Notes: a model not told the origin generated them from the sequence alone. Shown: positions 54,453-64,000, counted from the first letter of the stretch. The stretch: DNA of 64,000 nt from Gordonia aichiensis NBRC 108223 (GCF_000332975.1 NZ_BANR01000003.1:62001-126000); one strand, 5' to 3'. Numbers and translations: made by a program.

Positions 54453-54842
54453 ATGGCGAAGCTCACCGCTGACGAGCTCATCGATCAGTTCAAGGAACTG
54501 ACCCTGCTGGAGCTCAGCGATTTCGTGAAGAAGTTCGAAGAGGTCTTCGAGGTCACCGCGGCCGCTCCGGTCGCCGTTGCCGCCGCAGGCGCTCCGGCTG
54601 CCGCCGGCGCCGAGGCTGCTGCCGAGCAGGACGAGTTCGACGTCATCCTCGAGGGTGCCGGCGACAAGAAGATCCAGGTCATCAAGGTTGTGCGTGAGGT
54701 CGTTTCCGGCCTCGGCCTGAAGGAGGCGAAGGACCTCGTCGAGGGTGCTCCCAAGCCGATCCTGGAGAAGGTCGACAAGGAAGCCGCCGACGCCGCCAAG
54801 GCCAAGCTCGAAGAGGCCGGCGCCAAGGTCTCCGTCAAGTAA
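54453..54842 (+). CDS. rplL: 50S ribosomal protein L7/L12
   Basis: The protein has 129 residues from ATG 54453. The N-terminal dimer helix ([20 protein letters not shown]), Ala-rich hinge ([20 protein letters not shown]) and C-terminal domain ([31 protein letters not shown]) are all present. It recruits translation factors and is needed in four to six copies per ribosome. Confidence 0.97.
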   Translation: MAKLTADELIDQFKELTLLELSDFVKKFEEVFEVTAAAPVAVAAAGAPAAAGAEAAAEQDEFDVILEGAGDKKIQVIKVVREVVSGLGLKEAKDLVEGAPKPILEKVDKEAADAAKAKLEEAGAKVSVK

Positions 54843-54862
54843 GACGGTTCGAGGCTTTATTT

Positions 54863-54898
54863 CAATGAGCCCGGGGCAGAACTGCCCCGGGCTCATTG
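54863..54898 (+). terminator. Perfect 17-bp hairpin after rplL
   Basis: CAATGAGCCCGGGGCAG and CTGCCCCGGGCTCATTG pair without a mismatch around AA, 21 bases after the rplL stop. This ends the rplJL transcript. Confidence 0.9.
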
Positions 54899-54950
54899 CT
54901 GTCTGCAACGGGTCCGACAATCGTCGTGCGATGTGACCGTCGACCCACTT

Positions 54951-55038
54951 TTGTTCTGTCGGTGGCATGGGATACTCTCTTGGTCAGTCAGGTTACCGGC
55001 CGGTAATTGGCCGAACCTGAGAACCGCCGAGAGGCGGT
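54951..55038 (+). promoter_or_regulatory. Promoter, nested palindrome and leader hairpin of the mce operon
   Basis: TTGTTC (54951-54956) and TACTCT (54973-54978) are 16 bases apart. Downstream lies a perfect 14-bp palindrome TTACCGGCCGGTAA (54993-55006), nested in CAGGTT (54989-54994) and AACCTG (55014-55019). A GNRA-type hairpin ACCGCC-GAGA-GGCGGT follows at 55023-55038. The palindrome has the form of a TetR or GntR operator. Confidence 0.5.
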
Positions 55039-55169
55039 GTGGATACGGGGGAACTGTCCGCTAGAGTGACCCCAACCACAGTTGAGTCCGACTGCGTTTG
55101 CGCCGCCTGCGTCCGAGTCTTAGCCATCGGGCAGCCGCGCTACTGGACCCGAGTTTCTTGGAGGATGTA

Positions 55170-56429
55170 GTGGGTGTTGAGGTCAGCGTCGAGGGGCTCA
55201 CCAAATCTTTTGGTTCTCAGAATATTTGGCGTGATGTGTCGTTGACGTTGCCGTCGGGTGAGGTGTCGGCGTTGCTGGGTCCGTCGGGTACGGGTAAGTC
55301 GGTGTTTTTGAAGACGTTGATCGGGTTGCTGCATCCTGAGCAGGGGTCGGTGATCATCGATGGCACCGATATCACGCAGTGTTCGGCCAAAGAGTTGTAT
55401 GAGATCCGCAAGTTGTTCGGTGTGTTGTTCCAGGACGGCGCGCTGTTCGGGTCGATGAGTTTGTATGACAACATCGCGTTCCCGCTTCGTGAGCACACGA
55501 AGAAGAAGGAAGACGAAGTCCGGCGGATCGTGATGGAGAAGATCGATCTGGTGGGTTTGGCCGGCGCGGAGGACAAGCTGCCCGGTGAGATCTCCGGTGG
55601 TATGCGCAAACGTGCCGGGTTGGCGCGGGCGTTGGTGCTCGATCCGCAGATCATTTTGTGTGATGAGCCGGACTCGGGTCTGGATCCGGTGCGTACCGCC
55701 TATATCTCGCAGTTGTTGATCGATATCAACGCCCAGATCGATGCGACGATTCTGATCGTGACGCACAACATCAACATTGCCCGCACGATTCCGGACAACA
55801 TCGGCATGTTGTTCCGGAAGGAGTTGGTGATGTTCGGTCCGCGTGAGCAGTTGCTGACCTCGGAGCAGCCGGTGGTCAAGCAGTTCCTCTCCGGTGATCG
55901 GTTCGGTCCGATCGGTATGTCGGAGGAGAAGGACGAGGCTGTGCAGAAGCAGGAAGAGGCGATGCAGGCCGCCGGTATCGGTGGTGGTGGTACCAAGGAT
56001 GATTTCTCGGAGATCATTCCGCAGGTGCAGCCCAATCCGGGTATGCCCGAGCGTAAAGCGGTCGCCCGGCATCGTGAGCGGGTGCTGGAGTTGTTGCGGA
56101 CGCTGCCGGAGAATGCGCAGCGTGCGATCCGGGAGTCGATGGATCAGGAAGACCAGATCCGTGCCGAGTCCCGCGCCCACGCCGCCAACACCCAGGGCGT
56201 CGAGTGGTCCGACACCGAGGGCGGTTTGCAGGCCGGCAGCGAGAACGTCATGGTCGACACCTCCACCGACGTCATCGACCACGGTGATCCGAATCAGGGC
56301 GGCTACGGCAACGACTACGCCGGAGACGATGCGCAGACCCAGCAGTGGGCTGTGCCAGAGGGAGCGAAGACTCAGCAGATGGAGTCCGAACGTCCCGAGG
56401 GTGGGCGTCACTACGGCGGGGGCTCGTAG
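55170..56429 (+). CDS. mceG: Mce transport ATPase MceG/Mkl
   Basis: The protein has 419 residues from GTG 55170, with GGAGG seven bases ahead; upstream residues in frame are not family-like. It is an ABC ATPase: Walker A LLGPSGTGKSVFLKTLIG near 36-53, LPGEISGGMRKRAGLARAL as signature near 139, Walker B ILCDEPDSGLDPV and LIVTHNINIA as H-loop. About 170 extra C-terminal residues are acidic and Gln rich, as in mycobacterial Mkl (Rv0655), which powers Mce lipid importers. Up to about 56130 the gene uses TTG Leu and GGT Gly codons far more than its neighbours. Confidence 0.93.
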   Translation: MGVEVSVEGLTKSFGSQNIWRDVSLTLPSGEVSALLGPSGTGKSVFLKTLIGLLHPEQGSVIIDGTDITQCSAKELYEIRKLFGVLFQDGALFGSMSLYDNIAFPLREHTKKKEDEVRRIVMEKIDLVGLAGAEDKLPGEISGGMRKRAGLARALVLDPQIILCDEPDSGLDPVRTAYISQLLIDINAQIDATILIVTHNINIARTIPDNIGMLFRKELVMFGPREQLLTSEQPVVKQFLSGDRFGPIGMSEEKDEAVQKQEEAMQAAGIGGGGTKDDFSEIIPQVQPNPGMPERKAVARHRERVLELLRTLPENAQRAIRESMDQEDQIRAESRAHAANTQGVEWSDTEGGLQAGSENVMVDTSTDVIDHGDPNQGGYGNDYAGDDAQTQQWAVPEGAKTQQMESERPEGGRHYGGGS

Positions 56430-56431
56430 GT

Positions 56432-57238
56432 ATGGCAAATGCCACCACGCGTGGCGTCGACAGAGTTGCACGGGCCGGTGAAGGCGCACTCGCCCAGACA
56501 GGCAACATCGTCCAGCTCTTCGTCGACGTAGCACGCCAGACCTTTGTGCGCCCATTCCAATGGCGCGAGTTCATCCAGCAGGCATGGTTCATCGCGAGTG
56601 TGACGATCCTGCCGACGGCGCTCATCGCCATCCCGTTCGGCGCCATCGTGTCGTTGCAGACCGGATCGCTCATCAAGCAGCTCGGCGCGGAGTCGTACAC
56701 CGGTGCCGCATCGGTGCTCGTCGTCATCCAGCAGGGCTCCCCGCTGGTCACGTCGCTGTTGATTGCGGGTGCTGCCGGTTCGGCCGTCGCCGCCGATCTC
56801 GGTTCGCGCACGATTCGTGAAGAGATCGATGCGATGGAGGTTCTGGGTATCAACCCGATCCAGCGTCTCGTCGTTCCGCGCGTACTCGCGATGGTGCTGG
56901 TGGCCGTGCTGCTGAACGGGCTGGTCGCGGTGGTCGGTATCGGCGGAGGCTACTTCTTCAACGTGATCGTGCAGGGCGGTACCCCCGGTGCCTACCTTGC
57001 GTCGTTCGGCGCGTTGGCCCAGCTCCCCGACCTCTGGGTGTCGCTGCTCAAGGCCGCCATCTTCGGTGTGCTCGCCGGCGTCGTCGCGTCGTACAAGGGG
57101 CTCACCCCGAAGGGCGGTCCGAAGGGCGTCGGTGACGCGGTCAACCAGAGCGTTGTCATCACCTTCCTGCTGCTGTTCCTGGCCAACCTGATCATCACTG
57201 CGGTCTACCTGCAGATCGTTCCGCCGAAGGGGAGCTGA
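56432..57238 (+). CDS. yrbEA: MlaE-family permease YrbEA
   Basis: The protein has 268 residues from ATG 56432, two bases after mceG. About five membrane helices carry the MlaE/YrbE signature: SLQTGSLIKQLGAESYTGA near 77-95, SAVAADLGSRTIREEIDAME near 122-141 and the EQ-type loop around EEIDAMEVLGINPIQRL. It pairs with YrbEB as the membrane core of the Mce importer of lipids or sterols. Confidence 0.93.
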   Translation: MANATTRGVDRVARAGEGALAQTGNIVQLFVDVARQTFVRPFQWREFIQQAWFIASVTILPTALIAIPFGAIVSLQTGSLIKQLGAESYTGAASVLVVIQQGSPLVTSLLIAGAAGSAVAADLGSRTIREEIDAMEVLGINPIQRLVVPRVLAMVLVAVLLNGLVAVVGIGGGYFFNVIVQGGTPGAYLASFGALAQLPDLWVSLLKAAIFGVLAGVVASYKGLTPKGGPKGVGDAVNQSVVITFLLLFLANLIITAVYLQIVPPKGS

Positions 57239-57239
57239 C

Positions 57240-58112
57240 ATGGCCGGTGGAGTGACTATCGCCAAGAGCCGCCCCGAGTACTACCTGTACGAGGCGCGCA
57301 AACAGCTCGGTAAACCACTCAAGCTGCTCGACGGTGCCGGCGAGCAGATGTCCTTCTACGGACGCACCCTCGCGTGGATTCCGCGCACGCTCATTCACTA
57401 CACACGCGAGGTTCTGCGGATCCTCGCGGAGGTCGCCTTCGGTTCCGGTGGACTCGCCGTCATCGGCGGCACCGTCGGAGTCATGGTGTTGATGTCGGGG
57501 TTCACCGGCGTCGTCGTTGGCCTGCAGGGCTATGCAGCGCTCGACCAGATCGGCTCACAGGTCCTCACCGGCTTCTTGTCCGCCTATGTCAACACCCGTG
57601 AGGTCGCACCCCTGGTCGCGGGCCTCGCGCTCTCGGCCACGGTTGGCTGCGGCTTCACCGCTCAGCTCGGCGCGATGCGGATATCCGAGGAGATCGACGC
57701 ACTCGAGTCGATGGCGGTTCCCTCCATCCCGTTCCTGGTGTCGACACGAGTCATCGCAGGCTTCATCGCGGTCATCCCGCTGTACGTGCTCGGCCTGTTG
57801 TCTGCGTACTTCGCCTCCAGAGTGGTGACGACTGTCTTCAACGGGCAGTCGGGAGGCTCATACGATCACTACTTCAACCTGTTCCTACCTCCGGAAGACG
57901 TGCTGTGGTCGTTCGGTAAGGTGCTGGTCTTCGCGTTCGTGATCATCCTTGTCCACTGCTACTACGGTTACTACGCCAGCGGCGGTCCCGCGGGTGTGGG
58001 TGTGGCCGTGGGGCATGCGGTGCGAGCGGCGTTGGTGCTCATCGCCGTCCTCGACTTCTTTCTCGGCCTTGCCATCTGGGGTACGACGACGACTGTGAGA
58101 GTGGGGGGCTAG
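57240..58112 (+). CDS. yrbEB: MlaE-family permease YrbEB
   Basis: The protein has 290 residues and starts one base after the yrbEA stop. Motifs: VGLQGYAALDQIGSQVLTG near 97-115, LSATVGCGFTAQLGAMRI near 135-152 and EEIDALESMAVPSIPFLVS near 154-172. It is the second permease half. Confidence 0.93.
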   Translation: MAGGVTIAKSRPEYYLYEARKQLGKPLKLLDGAGEQMSFYGRTLAWIPRTLIHYTREVLRILAEVAFGSGGLAVIGGTVGVMVLMSGFTGVVVGLQGYAALDQIGSQVLTGFLSAYVNTREVAPLVAGLALSATVGCGFTAQLGAMRISEEIDALESMAVPSIPFLVSTRVIAGFIAVIPLYVLGLLSAYFASRVVTTVFNGQSGGSYDHYFNLFLPPEDVLWSFGKVLVFAFVIILVHCYYGYYASGGPAGVGVAVGHAVRAALVLIAVLDFFLGLAIWGTTTTVRVGG

Positions 58113-58115
58113 GCG

Positions 58116-59453
58116 ATGACAGTGATTCGTCGCCGGTTACTCGGACTGGTGTTCTTCGTGGTTGTCGCGTTGTTCTTCGCGGTCACGATCATGAAGTTCA
58201 ACAAGGACTTCACGACATTCACCGACGTGACGCTCAAGACCGACTCGGTGGGCAACGCACTGCCCACGAACGCCGACGTGAAGGCACGTGGCGTCATCGT
58301 CGGCGAGGTGCGCGACGTCGAACCCTCGGGCAACGGCACGGTCAACGTGACCCTCGGCCTCAAACCCGAGATGGCCGCACAGCTGCCGGCCGACACCACG
58401 GCCCGCATCCTTCCCAAGACGCTGTTCGGGGAGCGCTACGTCGCGCTACAGGTTCCCGAGCAGACGTCGGGTCCCACGCTGGCCAACGGGATGACGATCC
58501 AGACCGACACCAGCGGCAACGCCAAGGAGGTCCAAGACCTTCTCGACCGTCTGCTCCCGGTGCTCGACGCGATCCCGCCGCAGGACCTCAACGTCACCCT
58601 GACCGCGTTGTCGCAGGCGCTCTCGGGGCGCGGTGAGCAGATCGGCACGACGTTCGAAGAGCTCAACACGATCTTCGGCCGGCTGTCGACGCCGAAGAAC
58701 CTGAACTCGCTCGAGGGCACCCTGCGTGGCCTCGCATCGTTCTCGAAGACCTACTCGACGGCGTTGCCCGACGTCATCGACGCACTCGACAACTTCCGTA
58801 CGACCAACAAGACGATCGTCGATCGTCAGGGCGACCTGCGCACCCTGATCGCGACCCTCGGAACGGCGTCGACAGATACCACCAACTGGTTGCAGCGCAA
58901 TGGCAACAACCTCGTCGACCTGGTCACCGACTCCGAGCCCTTCCTGACCGGACTCGCGAAGCAGTCGCCGACGTTCGTGTGCGCGTTCCACAACTTCGCG
59001 ACGCTGATCCCCGAATCGGAGAAGATCGTCGGAAAGGGCACGAAGAATCCCGGTGTGCGAGTGAATCTCCAGTTCGTCAACCCGCGCGGTAGGTATCTCC
59101 CCAATCAGGACGAGCCGCGCTTCTTCGACAAGGACGCGCCCGCGGTCTGCTATGACCCACCGACCAACGGCCGACCCTTCCCTCAGTACCCGGGAGGCGG
59201 CCTGGCCGACGGCTCGTACCAGCCTCCTTCGCGTAACCCCGGACCGACGACGGTGAAGAAGCTGCCACAGCCGCAGTTCACCAAGACACCGGTCGGCACC
59301 ATCCGGGAGAACTCGTTCGACGACCCGACCTACCGGGCGCAGCTGAAGGTGATCTACGGCGCGGCCAGCGGAACCGAGCCGGACGACGTGCCCACGTGGA
59401 CCACCATGATCGGTGCTGCGCCGCTGCAGGGAGCGCAGGTGCACATCAAATGA
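58116..59453 (+). CDS. mceA: Mce family protein MceA
   Basis: The protein has 445 residues. One N-terminal helix (RLLGLVFFVVVALFFAVTI) is followed by the MCE/MlaD domain: LPTNADVKARGVIVGEVRDV near 48-67 and ARILPKTLFGERYVALQV near 93-110. A long coiled-coil-like stretch (TFEELNTIFGRLSTPKNLNS) and a Pro-rich C-terminus come next. Mce subunits form a hexameric tube outside the membrane that guides hydrophobic substrates. Confidence 0.93.
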   Translation: MTVIRRRLLGLVFFVVVALFFAVTIMKFNKDFTTFTDVTLKTDSVGNALPTNADVKARGVIVGEVRDVEPSGNGTVNVTLGLKPEMAAQLPADTTARILPKTLFGERYVALQVPEQTSGPTLANGMTIQTDTSGNAKEVQDLLDRLLPVLDAIPPQDLNVTLTALSQALSGRGEQIGTTFEELNTIFGRLSTPKNLNSLEGTLRGLASFSKTYSTALPDVIDALDNFRTTNKTIVDRQGDLRTLIATLGTASTDTTNWLQRNGNNLVDLVTDSEPFLTGLAKQSPTFVCAFHNFATLIPESEKIVGKGTKNPGVRVNLQFVNPRGRYLPNQDEPRFFDKDAPAVCYDPPTNGRPFPQYPGGGLADGSYQPPSRNPGPTTVKKLPQPQFTKTPVGTIRENSFDDPTYRAQLKVIYGAASGTEPDDVPTWTTMIGAAPLQGAQVHIK

Positions 59454-60529
59454 AGTCCATCGTGGGGCCGTTGACCAAGTTGATCGTCTTCGCGGTGATC
59501 ACCGTGGTCGCGACGGCGTTGCTCGCGCTGACCATCGCCAACATCGGTGGCGGAGCCGACAACGACTACAAGGCCGTGTTCTCCGATGCGTCGATGCTCA
59601 ACAAGGGCGACGACGTGCGGATCGCGGGTGTGCGTGTGGGCCAGGTCAGCAATGTGTCGGTATACGACAAGAACCGGGCCGAGGTCTCGTTCAACGTCGA
59701 CCGTCAGTTGCCCGAGGGCGCGCAGATCTACATCAAGTACCGCAACCTGACCGGACTGCGCTACCTGTCGGTCGAGAAGGGCGCGGGCGAAGCGTCGCAG
59801 ACGGTGAACCCCGGTCACACCTTCGGCGCGAATCCCGACGAGAACAACACGCATCCCGCGGTCAACCTGACGCAGTTGTTCAACGGGTTCAAGCCACTGT
59901 TCCGGCAGTTGCAGCCCGAGGATGTGAACAAGCTCGCCGACGAGATCATCAAGGTCTTCCAGGGTGAGTCGAGCAACGTGTCGAGTCTGATCAGCGATAC
60001 GGCAGACCTGACCAACTCGATCGCCGACAAGGACGCCGTGATCGGCGATCTGATCACCAACCTGACCAAGGTGCTCGACACGGTCAACCGCAACGACGAA
60101 CAGTTCACCTCGCTGCTCGACAACACCGAGCAGCTGGTGACAGGCCTTGCGGCGCAACGTGGTTCGGTGGGCTCGGCGATCACGTCGGTGTCGAACCTCA
60201 CGGCGGTCACGGCGTCGATCCTGACGTCGACGCGGCCGGCGATCCAGGGCGACATCGCGGGTCTCAAGAGCCTGGCCGACCAGGTCAACAAGCGTCGCGA
60301 CGACGTGGCGCAGGTGCTGACCAACCTGCCGATCAAGCTGCAGAAGATCGGTCGTGCGGCGACATTCGGCTCCTGGTTCCAGTTCTATCTATGCGGCATC
60401 GACGTCGTCGCGGGTAACGGCAAGTCCACGCTTCTGACGAAGCCGGTCGTCCCGCTTCCCGACATCAACCACGTCCTTTACACCAGCGCGGCGAGCCGTT
60501 GCTGGAAAGACAACAAGCCAGGGGGGTGA
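59450..60529 (+). CDS. mceB: Mce family protein MceB
   Basis: The protein has 359 residues from ATG 59450, which overlaps the mceA stop (ATGA). One N-terminal helix, MCE domain with NKGDDVRIAGVRVGQVSNVS near 50-69 and YRNLTGLRYLSVEKG, then helical tube segments (ILTSTRPAIQGDIAGLKSL) and a Cys-containing end. Confidence 0.93.
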   Translation: MKSIVGPLTKLIVFAVITVVATALLALTIANIGGGADNDYKAVFSDASMLNKGDDVRIAGVRVGQVSNVSVYDKNRAEVSFNVDRQLPEGAQIYIKYRNLTGLRYLSVEKGAGEASQTVNPGHTFGANPDENNTHPAVNLTQLFNGFKPLFRQLQPEDVNKLADEIIKVFQGESSNVSSLISDTADLTNSIADKDAVIGDLITNLTKVLDTVNRNDEQFTSLLDNTEQLVTGLAAQRGSVGSAITSVSNLTAVTASILTSTRPAIQGDIAGLKSLADQVNKRRDDVAQVLTNLPIKLQKIGRAATFGSWFQFYLCGIDVVAGNGKSTLLTKPVVPLPDINHVLYTSAASRCWKDNKPGG

Positions 60530-60531
60530 GC

Positions 60532-61587
60532 ATGGCAGACGGAACAGCCCAGAAGAAGCCGGGGCACAAGCGATTCGGTGGACATCGCAGCCCCGTCAGT
60601 ATCGGTGCGATCGGCATCCTGATCCTGCTCATGATGGCAGTGTCGGCGTTCTACCTGAACTCGCTGCCGCTCGTCGGCGCGGGAGCTCAGTACACGGCGA
60701 AGTTCACCGAAGCAGCCGGCCTGCGTGCCGGTTCGGAAGTGCGTGTCGCGGGCGTGAAGGTCGGCGAGGTCAACGACGTCTCGCTCGACGGCAATCGCGT
60801 CAACGTGAAGTTCCGGGTGAACAACACGTGGATCGGTGACCAGACCCAGGCGTCGATTCAGATCAAGACAGTCCTCGGACAGAAGTACCTAGAGCTCAAT
60901 CCGCGCGGCAGCAAGATCGCCGATCCGAGTGTCGCGCTCACCGACACGGTGTCGCCGTACGACGTGATCGAGGCGTTCTCCGACGCGGCCGATTCGGTCG
61001 AGACCCTCGATACCGATCAGCTCGCGACGTCGATGAAGGCGATCTCCGACACGTTCTCCGGAACGTCGGGAGATGTGGGACCGGCGCTCGACGGCATCAC
61101 ACGTCTGTCACAGACGATTGCCAGCCGCGACCAGGAGGTGCAGAAACTGCTGGCGGCCACCAAGAGCACGTCGAAGATCCTCGCCGACCGCAACCAGGAG
61201 TTCGTCAAGCTCATCGCGGGCGCAGGTCAGTTGCTCGACGAGCTCAACAACCGCCAGAAGAACATCTCGGCGTTGCTGAAGACCACGACCGCACTGAGCG
61301 ATTCGCTGAGCGGGATCGTCAAGGACAACCAGGCCCAGATCGGCCCGGCGCTCGACTCGCTGAAGGGTGTCAACGACCTGCTCAAGGAGCAGAACAAGAA
61401 CCTGCAGGACACGATCACCTACATGGCGCCCTTCTATCGGCTCTACGCGAACGTGCTCGGCAACGGGCGGTGGTTCGAGTCGGTGGTGACCAACCTCCTG
61501 CCGCCGGCGCTACCGCAACAGAACACGACGCGCCTGCCCAACAAGCAGGCGAACCAGAACAACGGTGGAACGGAGGCAACCGGATGA
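60532..61587 (+). CDS. mceC: Mce family protein MceC
   Basis: The protein has 351 residues from ATG 60532, with AGGGGGG five bases ahead. N-terminal helix near 20-40, MCE domain [20 protein letters not shown] near 62-81 and [16 protein letters not shown], then a long helical part. C-terminus is Asn/Gln rich. Confidence 0.93.
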   Translation: MADGTAQKKPGHKRFGGHRSPVSIGAIGILILLMMAVSAFYLNSLPLVGAGAQYTAKFTEAAGLRAGSEVRVAGVKVGEVNDVSLDGNRVNVKFRVNNTWIGDQTQASIQIKTVLGQKYLELNPRGSKIADPSVALTDTVSPYDVIEAFSDAADSVETLDTDQLATSMKAISDTFSGTSGDVGPALDGITRLSQTIASRDQEVQKLLAATKSTSKILADRNQEFVKLIAGAGQLLDELNNRQKNISALLKTTTALSDSLSGIVKDNQAQIGPALDSLKGVNDLLKEQNKNLQDTITYMAPFYRLYANVLGNGRWFESVVTNLLPPALPQQNTTRLPNKQANQNNGGTEATG

Positions 61588-62900
61588 CCGCCCCGGATCT
61601 GTCCACGACCTCCGGACCAGGACGTTGGTTCACGCCCCGACACATCGTGATCATCGTGCTCGGCCTGATTCTCGCGCTGATCGTCGCAGGCGCCCTGTGG
61701 TGGGTGTTCAGCTCGATGGGGAGCACGAAGATCACCGCGACATTCGCGCGGACGGTCGGCATCTACAAGGGTTCCGACGTCCGCATCCTCGGCGTACCCG
61801 TCGGCAAGGTCGACTCGGTGACGCCCGACGGCCAGACCGTCAAGGTGACCATGACCGTCGATCGCGGCACCGACCTCCCTGCCGATGTGCGTGCCGTTCA
61901 GGTGATTCCTTCGGTGGTTGCCGACCGCTACGTGCAGTTGACCCCCGCCTATTCGGGCGGACCGAAGGCACCGCGCAACATCACCTTGACCGAGAAGCAG
62001 ACGATGGTCCCGGTCGAGGTCGACAAGATCTACGAGAGCGTCGAAAAGCTGTCGAAGGCATTGGGGCCAAACGGGGCCAACAAGGACGGCGCGGTCAGCG
62101 ACCTCGTCGCGGTCGGCGCCCAGAACCTCGAGGGCAACGGCGCCAAGCTCGGCGATGCGATCGAGAATCTGTCGAAGGCGACCACGACGCTGTCGGACTC
62201 GCGCGGCAACATCGTCGACACCGTCAACAATCTGGACGTCTTCGTCGGAGCGTTGAAGGAAAACGATTCGCAGGTGCGCCAGTTCAACAACCAGATGGCG
62301 TCGTTCAACACGTTCCTCGCAGGGGAACGGCAGCAGCTGTCGGCCGCGTTGAACAAGCTCTCGATCGCCCTCGGCGACGTCGCGACCTTCGTCGCCGACA
62401 ACCGTGAGCAGATCGGCGAGACGGTCAACGACCTCAAGCCGACGACCCAGGCACTCGTCAACACGCAGCAGAGCCTCAAGGAGACGCTGACCGTGCTGCC
62501 GCTGACGATCAACAATCTGATCAACGCCTACGACGCGGAGTCGGGCACCATCGCTATGCGCCTGACGATTCCCGACCTGCAGGACCCGACCCAGACGACG
62601 TGTCGTCTGTTCGATCTCGGGGCGCTGCTCCCGGGTAACCCCGCAGCCGACCAGATCAGTGACAGTCTCAAGCCGTTCATCAACCAGTGCTCGGCGATCG
62701 GTAAGCAGATCACCAACAACGTGCTGACACCGATCCTGCCGGTGTTGCCCTTCGGGATCATGAGCAACAACAAGTTGCAGAAGTATCCGGTGCCGGGAAC
62801 GGTTCCCGGAACGCCGGATCCGCAGGCCAACCCCGGTCCAGCGACCAAGACGCCGGCATCGGCGACGCCGTCGGCCAAGCCACGGTCGGGAGGTAACTGA
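61584..62900 (+). CDS. mceD: Mce family protein MceD
   Basis: The protein has 438 residues from ATG 61584, overlapping the mceC stop. Helix near 20-45, MCE domain [20 protein letters not shown] near 61-80 and [18 protein letters not shown], then helical tube and a Pro/Ala-rich tail ending [10 protein letters not shown]. It overlaps mceE by one base. Confidence 0.93.
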   Translation: MTAPDLSTTSGPGRWFTPRHIVIIVLGLILALIVAGALWWVFSSMGSTKITATFARTVGIYKGSDVRILGVPVGKVDSVTPDGQTVKVTMTVDRGTDLPADVRAVQVIPSVVADRYVQLTPAYSGGPKAPRNITLTEKQTMVPVEVDKIYESVEKLSKALGPNGANKDGAVSDLVAVGAQNLEGNGAKLGDAIENLSKATTTLSDSRGNIVDTVNNLDVFVGALKENDSQVRQFNNQMASFNTFLAGERQQLSAALNKLSIALGDVATFVADNREQIGETVNDLKPTTQALVNTQQSLKETLTVLPLTINNLINAYDAESGTIAMRLTIPDLQDPTQTTCRLFDLGALLPGNPAADQISDSLKPFINQCSAIGKQITNNVLTPILPVLPFGIMSNNKLQKYPVPGTVPGTPDPQANPGPATKTPASATPSAKPRSGGN

Positions 62901-64000
62901 TGGCTCTGCGTCTTGGTGGGTTCATTCCGCGCGCGTGGCGCGGTGTCATCGCTGGGGTCGTCGCCCTGACCGCTGTGCTGATGGTCGCGGGGTGCGGCGC
63001 GAACGGGGTGCAGTCGATTCCGCTTCCCGGCGGCGCCGATGTCGGAGATAACCCGCGCACCTACAAGATTCAGTTCTCCAACATCCTCGACCTGGTTCCG
63101 CAGTCGGTGGTCAAGCGCGACGGTATCCCTGTCGGCCGTGTCACCAGCGTCGAGATTCCGAAGAACGAATGGTTCGCGCTGGTGACCGTGAAGGTCAAGA
63201 ACGACATCAACCTGTCCGATCAGGCGGGCGCAGCGGTCCAACAGACCTCACTGCTCGGCGAGAAGTTCGTCGCGTTGACCGAACCGTCCAACAGTGCGTC
63301 ATTGCCGCGTCAGAGTGAGTCGATGCCGATTCCGCTGGACCGAACGCGTACGGCGACCGATATCGAGCAGGTCCTCGGCGCGCTGTCGATGCTGCTCAAC
63401 GGCGGTGGGATCAACCAGCTCGAGCCGATCGTCACAGAGCTCAACAAAGCTCTCGACGGCCGGGCCGACAAGGTCCACGATCTGATCGAGAATGCCAGTT
63501 CGCTCGTGGCAGGCCTCAACCGTCAGCGTGACTCGATTCTCGCGGCGATCGACGGCCTCGACAAGCTGTCGGACAGGGCTGCGGCGCAGACGACGCAGAT
63601 CGACCGGATCCTGAAGGAACTGCCCGCTGGTGTCGCCGTACTGGAGGAGCAGCGGCCGCAGTTCGTCGACCTCCTGACCAAGCTCGACAAGCTCGGGCAG
63701 GTCGGCACCGACGTTCTCGGTCGGTCGCATGACGCGTTGATCACCGATCTGAAGGCGCTGCGTCCGGTGCTCACCGAGCTCACCAAGGCTGCGCCCGACC
63801 TCATCACCGCGGCTCCGTTGATGCTCACGCACCCGTTCCCGGATTCGTTGCTGCCCGCTGTCCAGGGCGATTCGACGAACCTGTTCATGACACTCGACCT
63901 GAGGCTGTTGAACCAGCTCGAGGCGTTGGGCGTCGGGCAGGGGACCCCGAAGTACTCGCCGCCACAGCGACACGACGTCCCGGTGAATCAGAGCAACCCG
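62900..64000 (+). CDS. mceE: Mce family lipoprotein MceE (partial)
   Basis: The frame is open from ATG 62900 to the right edge (367 codons), so the end is missing. The start overlaps the last A of the mceD stop. A signal with lipobox LMVAGC puts the lipidated Cys near residue 32, the mark of MceE (LprK type). The MCE domain includes KRDGIPVGRVTSVEIPKNEW near 74-93 and QQTSLLGEKFVALTEP near 115-130, then helical segments. mceF is expected beyond the window. Confidence 0.93.
   Translation, partial: MALRLGGFIPRAWRGVIAGVVALTAVLMVAGCGANGVQSIPLPGGADVGDNPRTYKIQFSNILDLVPQSVVKRDGIPVGRVTSVEIPKNEWFALVTVKVKNDINLSDQAGAAVQQTSLLGEKFVALTEPSNSASLPRQSESMPIPLDRTRTATDIEQVLGALSMLLNGGGINQLEPIVTELNKALDGRADKVHDLIENASSLVAGLNRQRDSILAAIDGLDKLSDRAAAQTTQIDRILKELPAGVAVLEEQRPQFVDLLTKLDKLGQVGTDVLGRSHDALITDLKALRPVLTELTKAAPDLITAAPLMLTHPFPDSLLPAVQGDSTNLFMTLDLRLLNQLEALGVGQGTPKYSPPQRHDVPVNQSNP

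Overview
The window is high-GC actinobacterial DNA of the order Mycobacteriales, most like Gordonia or a close relative. That placement rests on gene content: an Mkl/MceG-yrbE-mce operon, a fused HadA/HadB mycolic-acid dehydratase, an MgtA-type mannosyltransferase, an F420-type LLM oxidoreductase, MenJ, and gene order matching the Mycobacterium tuberculosis menE-pitA-menB, menD-mgtA-menG-menJ-grcC-htpX-yajQ and rplJ-rplL-mkl neighbourhoods. I see no transposase, integrase, phage genes, rRNA or CRISPR array.

Region 1 (1-10908) is the right part of a surface or exopolysaccharide locus. It holds a partial flippase, a two-domain GT2-GT4 glycosyltransferase, a GT4 glycosyltransferase and a GH6 lipoprotein, all joined by 4-base overlaps. 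A converging three-gene operon follows: acyl carrier protein, DUF1839 protein and GH2 glycosidase. A divergent WbaP-type sugar-phosphate transferase closes the locus. The ACP-DUF1839 pair is the best candidate for an undescribed system: DUF1839 has a Cys/His layout that resembles the BtrH-type acyl-ACP transferases.

Region 2 (10910-32909) is a menaquinone and isoprenoid region. It carries menE, menB, menD, menG (ubiE), menJ and a polyprenyl diphosphate synthase, but not menC. Interleaved are phosphate uptake (pitA, with a PHO-box-like repeat), two DUF3349 genes, a GGDEF cyclase, an EAL phosphodiesterase with a decayed GGDEF domain, a hotdog thioesterase that could be MenI, MgtA, an MpaB-like oxygenase, HtpX and YajQ.

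Region 3 (33069-40883) is translation and export: tRNA-Tyr, -Thr and -Met, rpmG, fused hadAB, a diacylglycerol-kinase-like gene, an AbiEi/DUF559 gene bracketed by two copies of a 41-bp palindrome, tRNA-Trp, secE, nusG, rplK and rplA, closed by a strong terminator.

Region 4 (40915-53537) is accessory metabolism: a lysophospholipase-like hydrolase, a large ATPase-LuxR regulator, an amino acid permease, L-lactate dehydrogenase, a DUF2786 protein, a lipoprotein, a small metallohydrolase, a CocE-type hydrolase and a GH76 mannanase-like protein.

Region 5 (53521-64000) holds rplJ-rplL behind an L10-type leader, then mceG-yrbEA-yrbEB-mceABCDE, a lipid importer operon that runs off the right edge inside mceE. 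A nested palindrome lies just upstream of this operon.
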